From Cryptomeria japonica (taxonomy: Eukaryota > Streptophyta > Pinopsida > Cupressales > Cupressaceae), in NCBI RefSeq assembly GCF_030272615.1, contig NC_081414.1, forward strand, positions 659,134,292 to 659,198,291: a DNA stretch of 64,000 nt, in the 5' to 3' direction. The position numbers were made by a program, and so were the translations under genes. The notes under the pieces were generated by a model that saw nothing but the letters and a program-made list of their open reading frames with translations, was not told the DNA's origin and did no database searches. This document shows, one piece after another, positions 57,937 through 64,000 of this stretch (the first letter of the stretch is position 1; the number at the start of each line of letters is the position of its first letter).

Positions 57937-57941
57937 GGTCC
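57937..57941 (+). repeat. TSD GGTCC, right of E3
   Basis: It is identical to 54917-54921. Confidence 0.9.
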
Positions 57942-59640
57942 TTCTGATGCATGAAATGCTTGAGGCTATTGTGGTTTGTCTTCACTACAAACTTGCTTCC
58001 TACCAAGTACTGCCTGAACTTGGCCAAGGCGTGCATAATTGCAAGCATCTCCTTATCATAGATAGAGTATGACCTCTCAACTCCTCTCAGTTTTCTACTT
58101 TCAAACACAATTGGGTGTTTGTCTTGCATCAACACAACTCCGACACCTTCTCCTGATGCATCACACTAAAACTCAAAAGGCTTGGAGAAATCAGGTAGGG
58201 CCAAAACAGGGCATGTGCTCATAAGTTCTTTAAACTTGTCAAAAACTCCTTGTGCCTTTTCTGTCCACACAAAAGCTCTCTTCTTAGTTAGATCCGTGAG
58301 GGGGTCAGCCATCTGAGAATAACCCTTCACAAACCTCCGATAGAAGCCACATAGACCCAAGAACCCCTTCAGGTGAGTCAAGTTCTCAGGTGGAGGCCAA
58401 TCTACAATTGCTTTGATATTTTTTGGATCAACCTTCACTCCTTCTGCACTGATGATATGCCCCAAGTAAAGCAACTCCTTCATTCCAAAGTCACACTTAG
58501 ATTCTTTTGCAAACAATGATTCAAACTCTAGAATGCTGAAAATTTCATCTAAGTGTTGGAAGTGCTCCTTCCATGACTTACTGAAAATGAGGATGTCATC
58601 AAAGAAGATAAGCACAAACTTCCTCAACTGTTTCTAAAATATCTTGTTCATGCATGATTGGAAGGTAGCAGGTGCATTAGTCAAGCCAAAGGGCATGACT
58701 AAAAACTCAAAATGCCCAAAGTGGCATCTAAAGGTTGTCTTCTCAATGTCAAATTCCCTCATCCTAATCTGATGATAGCCAGATCTGAGATCACTCTTTG
58801 AAAAGTAGACAACACCATGTAGCTCATCAATGAGCTCATCAATCCTAGGAATAGGATACCGATTTTTTATGGTTTTCTGATTGAGAGACCGATAATCCAC
58901 GCACATGTGCATGGTCCCATCCTTCTTCTTAATAACACCATTGTTGAAGCAAAGGGGCTCTTACTCGGCCTAATGTATCCCATGTCCAGAAGCTCCTTAA
59001 TTGCCTTCTCTATCTCATCCTTCTGCTTCTTGGGGTACCGGTATGGAGTAGTGATAACCGGCTTAGCCCCTTCTTCCAACTCAATAATGTGCTCGGTCCC
59101 TCTTTCAGGAGGTCTCCCAAGGGGCGGATTTTCAAAAACCTTGCTTCTTTTGGTGATCAGTGCTTGAATGTCAAGAGGATGGTGTCTTTTCTCATCTATG
59201 GGGCTAGATGGCATGATCATGCACTCCGCTGCCCACTCTACTTGATCATGTCGGATCAGCCGCTCCATTTTGTTAATTGCTACAATCCGAGGGCCTCCAT
59301 TAGACATCCCTCTCAATACTACCCTCTTTCCTTCAGACATGAATTTTAACTCCATGGCTTGCAAGTTAAGGGTGATCTCTCCAAGAGATCGTAGCCATTG
59401 AATGTCAAGGACCACATCATCAGTCCCTCCAATGTTTACAATATAGAAGTCGTCCTTGACTTCATAGTTACCCAGCCTCATTGACATATTTGAAACCATC
59501 CATTTGCAACAAATGTTTGATCCATCAGCCACCATGACCTTGAAGTCTTCAACATCATCAGTGACATGACCTCTCTTTGCAACAATTCTAGCATCAATGA
59601 AGTTGTGAGTCGCTCCGGTATCAATTAGAGCAACAAGTCA
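57937..59640 (-). pseudogene. Element D pol, first part (PR, RT, start of RNase H)
   Basis: Protease has LIDTGATHNFID with DTG at 59622-59614. RT follows with [12 protein letters not shown], a frame change near 58930, [37 protein letters not shown], a TAG, then FFDDILIFS carrying the catalytic aspartates (about 58600). RNase H begins near 58165 with a TAG just before CDASGEG and runs to HNSLKHFMHQKD at 57942, where E3 interrupts it; after that the frame reads six E3-derived residues and stops. All catalytic motifs except the broken joins are intact, so the element was once active. Confidence 0.9.
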
Positions 59641-61105
59641 ATGCTCCTCGAACTCTGAATGATTCATTCTTGTGAAAGCTCGAGAGTTGGGCAACTATAC
59701 CCCTATCTTCTTGGTCACTTTCAGGCCCTTCTGGAGCCTCTTCATACTCACTTCCCTCCGAATCAAGCTGTTGTTCTGAAATTTCAGAATCTGATCCATC
59801 AGCTGAATATGCCTCCATTTGACGAACATTACTCTTCCCATGGCACCTATGACCCAGAACCCAAGGTTCTTTGCAGGAATAACACAAATTCTTTCTCTGG
59901 AGCTCTTGACGGAGCTCATCATCCATCCGGGAAGGGAACTTCTTAGGCTGATTGGAAAATTTCTTCTTGTCTTTATGAAATGAGAAAGGCTTTGACTGAA
60001 ATTTGGACTTAGGGGCAGCCAAATCCATGCTCCTAGCTTTCTTGATTGCTTCAGCCAAGGTGGGCGGATCAAAGGCTTTTACCTAGCCTTTCAATGGTTC
60101 TTCAAGTCCTTCAGTGAATAGGACCACTAACCTCTTCTCAGAAATACTACTAACCATAACTGAAAGACTTTGAAACTCAATTATGAAAGTATCCAAAGAG
60201 CCCTGTTGTTTGAGTTGTGCAAACTCTCTAAACTTCACCTCCGGATCCTTGGTATCAAATCTTTCACTCAACTTGTTGGTAAATTCCGCATAGGTATTGA
60301 TCAAGTTATGGTCAAGGGTGACCAACCCATGGTACCACCACTCATGAGCAGCTCCATCCAAGTGCAAAGTAGCGAACTTGATGGCATCTTCTTTAGGCAT
60401 CGGCCTCAAGGACAAGTAGTTGTCCAACTTTTGAACCCAAGCTCTAGTTGTGCACTTATTGCTTCCATCAAAATGTGCTAGAGTGACCTTCCCAAGAGCT
60501 TGTTGATAGTCTCTTGGCATGGAGTATCTATTATCAAACCTCCCTTCCCTTCTCTTCTTCTGATTCATGAATTGATCAAGAGACAAAATGTCTCAAATCT
60601 CTATGGGAAGTGAAGCATACTCCATGTAACATGCTCGTATCTCATCAGCTACTGGGACTTCTACCATAGGTGGCGGTGCTTCCTTTGGAAGGAATACAGG
60701 TTGCAAGGGTCTTGACACCGAACCTACAGGTATTCCACCATTGTTACTACTATGGTTGCTGCCATTCCCATTACCTCCTAAATTGTTAGAGGTACTGGCA
60801 TTGTGTCCATTAATGTCTTGATTTTGACTTTAACCCCCACCAGCATTCTGATTCAGTGTGGCCAGCAACTGGGATATCATGTCCATCATAGTATCAAACT
60901 TTTTCTCAACTCTCTCCACAGCCCCATTAGCACCATTCTGATTTGATGTTTTCTCTGCCATTAAATCCACTAAATCGGCTGAATCAACCTCTTTCTATCT
61001 ATTTCTCAAAATCTCTAAAAAGGTTTCTTCCACTAGCACTGACGGTATCTGAAACTGTTGCCTTCTTTTCTCTCTGTTGTAGTATTTAGTATCTCTGTCA
61101 CTCAT
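59621..61105 (-). pseudogene. Element D gag
   Basis: Met at 61105 (MSDRDTKYYNREKRR) lies shortly after the PBS. An N-terminal coiled or Asn-rich part (to about 60590) contains stops. The capsid domain (60586-60083) reads KVTLAHFDGSNKCTTRAWVQ, DGAAHEWWYHGLVTL and FAQLKQQGSLDTFIIEFQ, a good Retrotrans_gag match. A stop near 60081 leads to the nucleocapsid (60058-59621) with a basic stretch and the knuckle CYSCKEPWVLGHRC, then an acidic spacer (SEGSEYEEAPEGPESDQED). It directly precedes the protease in the same polyprotein direction. At least three in-frame stops (TAG, TAA, TGA types) make it inactive. Confidence 0.87.
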
Positions 61106-61141
61106 GGAGAATCCTTATCACATAGGCTAGCAGGAAGAGTG

Positions 61142-61153
61142 GCTTTGATACCA
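61142..61153 (-). other. Element D primer-binding site
   Basis: On the minus strand it reads TGGTATCAAAGC, one base off the iMet-type TGGTATCAGAGC, right after the 5' LTR. Confidence 0.82.
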
Positions 61154-61154
61154 C

Positions 61155-63344
61155 TGAAATATCCCCACAATTTTTTTCTTTTTTTTAACAGATTTAAAAC
61201 ACACCAATCACATGTTAGGGTTAGAATAATGTAATCCAAATCAACTGGAAGGAGCCCTTCAACCTTTTGATCACCGAGAGCCCAAACTGGGAGGATGAGA
61301 GCATATAGTGGCAGGGGATCGTTAGATGCAACACTGAAAATGCAGATTACAATACTCTGACGGCAAGCCAACCCCTTCCGCATATATAGCAGGATATTGA
61401 AAACAATGCAATCACTTGGCGATAAACCAGCCAAGGACAAGCCAAAGAACTGAGAATGCAATCACAGAACCGCTTGTGCAACGAGAGGACTAGAAATGGA
61501 AATTAATATCAACTCCACCGCTTATTCAGCAGGAGGACGGTATTAAAAACTCAAGATAGGCGGCCAAGCCAACCTCTTCCACTTATGCAGTGGGAACCAA
61601 ATAAGAAATCTGAAAGATAGCTATTAGTACTACTAACCAGCTTTACAATTCATTACAAAGATTTCTGAATATAAGAAATATTGCTAATATAAGGTAGGCG
61701 TCTAAGCCAGCCTCTTCCACTTATGCAGTGGGATAGCATAAAGCCAAAATGTTGCTGTTAGTACTACTAACCAACATTACAATAAATATAGAATTTGATA
61801 ACCAAGTGTTGATTAAGAGATGACAACTACAACGACACCTCCAATCATCATGTAACCACCCAATCTACACTCTCAAAATCACACCCAAAATCTGACTTTC
61901 GAAAATCTGATATTTATGACAACAAGCTGGAAATGCATAACCAGCAACACCAAACCACACCAAAATGCTCCTAACTCACTCAAAACCCGCTCAAATCACC
62001 CAACAACACACCCAAACCAACAATAAGCATTGAGCGACCAAGTACAAACAAGAAAACAGCAACAATATGACCTCAAACACTCAACACGCATCCCAATGCA
62101 CCTCCCTAACAAGTATGTCTAGGTTGAAAAATACAATTTGCATTTAAATTTGAAACTCAACACTAGGGGCTAAAAACTTACAAATCTCATCGCTGGAAGT
62201 ATAGAAATCATTAGAGCCAATACCCAGAATCAACAGGAGCCCGCACAAAAAATTGGGAGTGAAAATACGTTTCAGCCATGATGCCAACCAGCAACCAGGA
62301 AACACACAAACTCACACCAAAACAGAAAACCAACTGATGCAACCATTCTCAATAAACTGTATCTATTCCTCTGAGTGAGAAATAGTCTCTCCACAGCTAG
62401 GTGCTATATCTCAAGCATGAAACTGACATAGGCTAGGAAGCTCACAACTTCGAAGCACAAATCTGGCACTATTCCGGTAGCATTTCATTATACAAATTTT
62501 CATGGATAGCAAAAATGAGAGCCCAAGTCACTTATTTATAACTTTTTCCCAGTCAAATTCAAATGCAAATGCTCCCCAAATTCGCCCAAATCACATGTCA
62601 TTTCATCCCACTCACATTTGGTGATTTATTTCATTTAATTTCCTTCAAGTATATGGTACCCAAGATGAAAGTCCACCACCTAGGCTTCAAGTTCAAACTT
62701 TTCCCTTGGTCCACAATTTGCAATATAAAAACATAACTTAAGCACTTTTCATCCATATCGCCTGACTTAGGGGACTTAATAATCTTTTTTTTTAAATAAA
62801 AAGTATTTCCCCTTTCCTAAGTCGTCCAACAATAATAATTAAGTATTAAACCTTAGAAAATCACTTGCAAATCAAATACTGATCAGTACCAAAATGAACC
62901 ATGAATTTGAAGTGCTGAAAAACCGTCAAACTGACTGGGTTGGAATTCTGCACTGAACTACTAAAAATAGAACTGCCTGAAAGACACTAAAAATAGTAAG
63001 TCCTGAAAACAACTCCAAAAAGACTATTCTTCGAACCCTGTAGCTCACCACGGAGAACCCAGAAAAACCCAATAATCATGATAACTGACATCGACTTACT
63101 AAAAATAGTAAGTTCTACAAACTCCTTTGAACTATTTGCATATCAAATCACTACGAAGCTTACAGAAAACCCAAAAGGAAACCTTGATTCATTCTGCCAA
63201 ACTCCAACTTGAACATCCCTAAAAACTACGAGGAATCCTCCTAGAAAATAGGAAACCCTAATTTCTGCTTCCATTTAGCCTACGGGTCTCCGGAACAGGC
63301 TAATGGCTCACTGAACTTCTCCTCACTGAGAAGGGGACATTACA
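61155..63344 (-). repeat. Element D 5' LTR
   Basis: On the minus strand it runs TGTAATGTCCCC ... GGGGATATTTCA, 2190 bases. It has a short extra block near 62806-62824 that the other LTR lacks. Confidence 0.9.
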
Positions 63345-63349
63345 TGTCA
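63345..63349 (+). repeat. TSD TGTCA, right of element D
   Basis: It is identical to 51153-51157. Confidence 0.9.
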
Positions 63350-64000
63350 AATTGAAATGCATGATTCAAATAACATTGTTTACACATTGTTGTCCTCTAT
63401 ATTGCATTTTATCCAAATCCGTCATGAAATATCGTTTCAAACAATTTGTGAGTGGAAGTGAGTGAAAAAGAAATTGGTCTAGAAGAGGGGGTGTTCTTAT
63501 AGTGGTATCAAAGCAGTTGTTATTTCTTAGTCCCACTGCATAAGTGGAAGAGGCTGGCTATGTCGCCTATCTTTGGGATAGTGATATTTCATGTTAATGT
63601 GCATTGTAAAGCTTGTTAGTAGTACTAACAGCTATCTTTTGGAATATTGCTTGTAGTCCCACTGCATAAGTGGAAGAGGCTGGCTTAGTCGCCTATTTTG
63701 AATATTGTAATACTGTCCTCCCGCTGCACAAGCGATCGAGTTGATTGTAATTTCATTTCTAGTCCTCTCGCTACATAAGCAGTAGAGTAATTGTTCTTCA
63801 GTTTCTTGTATCATCCTTGGCTGGTTTACCGCCAAGTGATCTTCAATACTCTCCATATCCCACTGAAAAGTGGAAGGGGTTGGCTTGTCGCCTAGATATT
63901 GTAAGCAATTTTTAGTTTGCATCCAACAATCCCCCTATGCACTGTATGCTCTCACCCTCCCAAATTGGGCTCTCGGTGATCAAAAAGTGAAAGGGTTACT
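63350..64000 (+). mobile_element. Partial relative of the D LTR in opposite orientation
   Basis: From about 63510 the sequence repeats phrases of the D LTR as reverse complement: CCCACTGCATAAGTGGAAGA, GGCTGGCTTAGTCGCCTA, and at the edge CTCACCCTCCCAAATTGGGC with GGTGATCAAAAAGTG. It is clearly diverged and runs off the window. A PBS-like GTGGTATCAAAGCAG stands at 63511. The first 150 bases are unassigned. Confidence 0.6.

Larger units (their letters stand above)
51158..63344 (-). mobile_element. Element D: full-length decayed chromovirus, split by E3
   Basis: TGTCA flanks both ends (51153-51157 and 63345-63349). The LTRs are 61155-63344 (5') and 51158-53344 (3'); about nine differences over the first 135 aligned bases make it older than element A. 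The minus-strand order is PBS, gag, protease, RT, RNase H, integrase and chromodomain, ending at the 3' LTR. Stops and frameshifts are spread through it. E3 interrupts the RNase H domain. Confidence 0.93.

Overview
This window looks like repeat-rich nuclear DNA from a land plant with a large genome. A gymnosperm is plausible but is not proven by the sequence. Almost everything identifiable is transposable-element DNA: chromodomain Ty3/gypsy elements, a Tat-like gag element, hAT elements, a Copia LTR, a TRIM, and several unusually long TG...CA LTR-like units. The only host-gene matches are two fragments: an RNA (uracil-5) methyltransferase at the left edge and a plant beta-galactosidase. I see no intact host gene, rRNA, tRNA gene or CRISPR array.

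Layout. I name the families A to E. Bases 1-2630 hold the end of an E-family unit (E1), probably with the methyltransferase fragment inside it. B1 (3643-7787, +) is a 4.1 kb LTR-like unit with target-site duplication (TSD) CGACC. A Copia LTR piece (from 8833) and a hAT transposase fragment (9225-9810) follow. B2 (9823-13797, -) carries a nested 375 bp TRIM (11204-11578) and abuts a piece of retroelement internal DNA (13798-14859). Element C (14860-22375, +) is a decayed chromovirus with a nearly deleted 5' LTR. B3 (22714-26496, +) ends at a decayed hAT element (26497 to about 29.6 kb).

B4 (30364-49908, -, TSD GGACA) contains an unknown multi-kilobase reading frame. That frame is split by element A (32698-45420, +, TSD CATGT), which has gag and a protease-like frame but no polymerase. 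The 5' LTR of A is itself split by E2 (32882-37837, TSD GGCGC), which carries the beta-galactosidase fragment. This gives three verified nesting levels. Element D (51158-63344, -, TSD TGTCA) is a full-length decayed chromovirus whose RNase H domain is split by E3 (54922-57936, TSD GGTCC). The right edge holds a partial relative of the D LTR in the opposite orientation.

How the parts relate. B and E units both have TG...CA ends and 5 bp TSDs, which are integrase hallmarks. Each shows one copy of its ends only, with conserved flanks around a middle that differs between copies. In B the middle holds different short-period repeat arrays or an unknown ORF. In E it holds host-gene fragments and AT-rich hairpins. 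The simplest reading is solo LTRs with very long, modular U3 regions. A distinct class of non-autonomous, sequence-capturing elements cannot be excluded. All boundaries were read by eye; family names rest on motif recognition, not on database searches.
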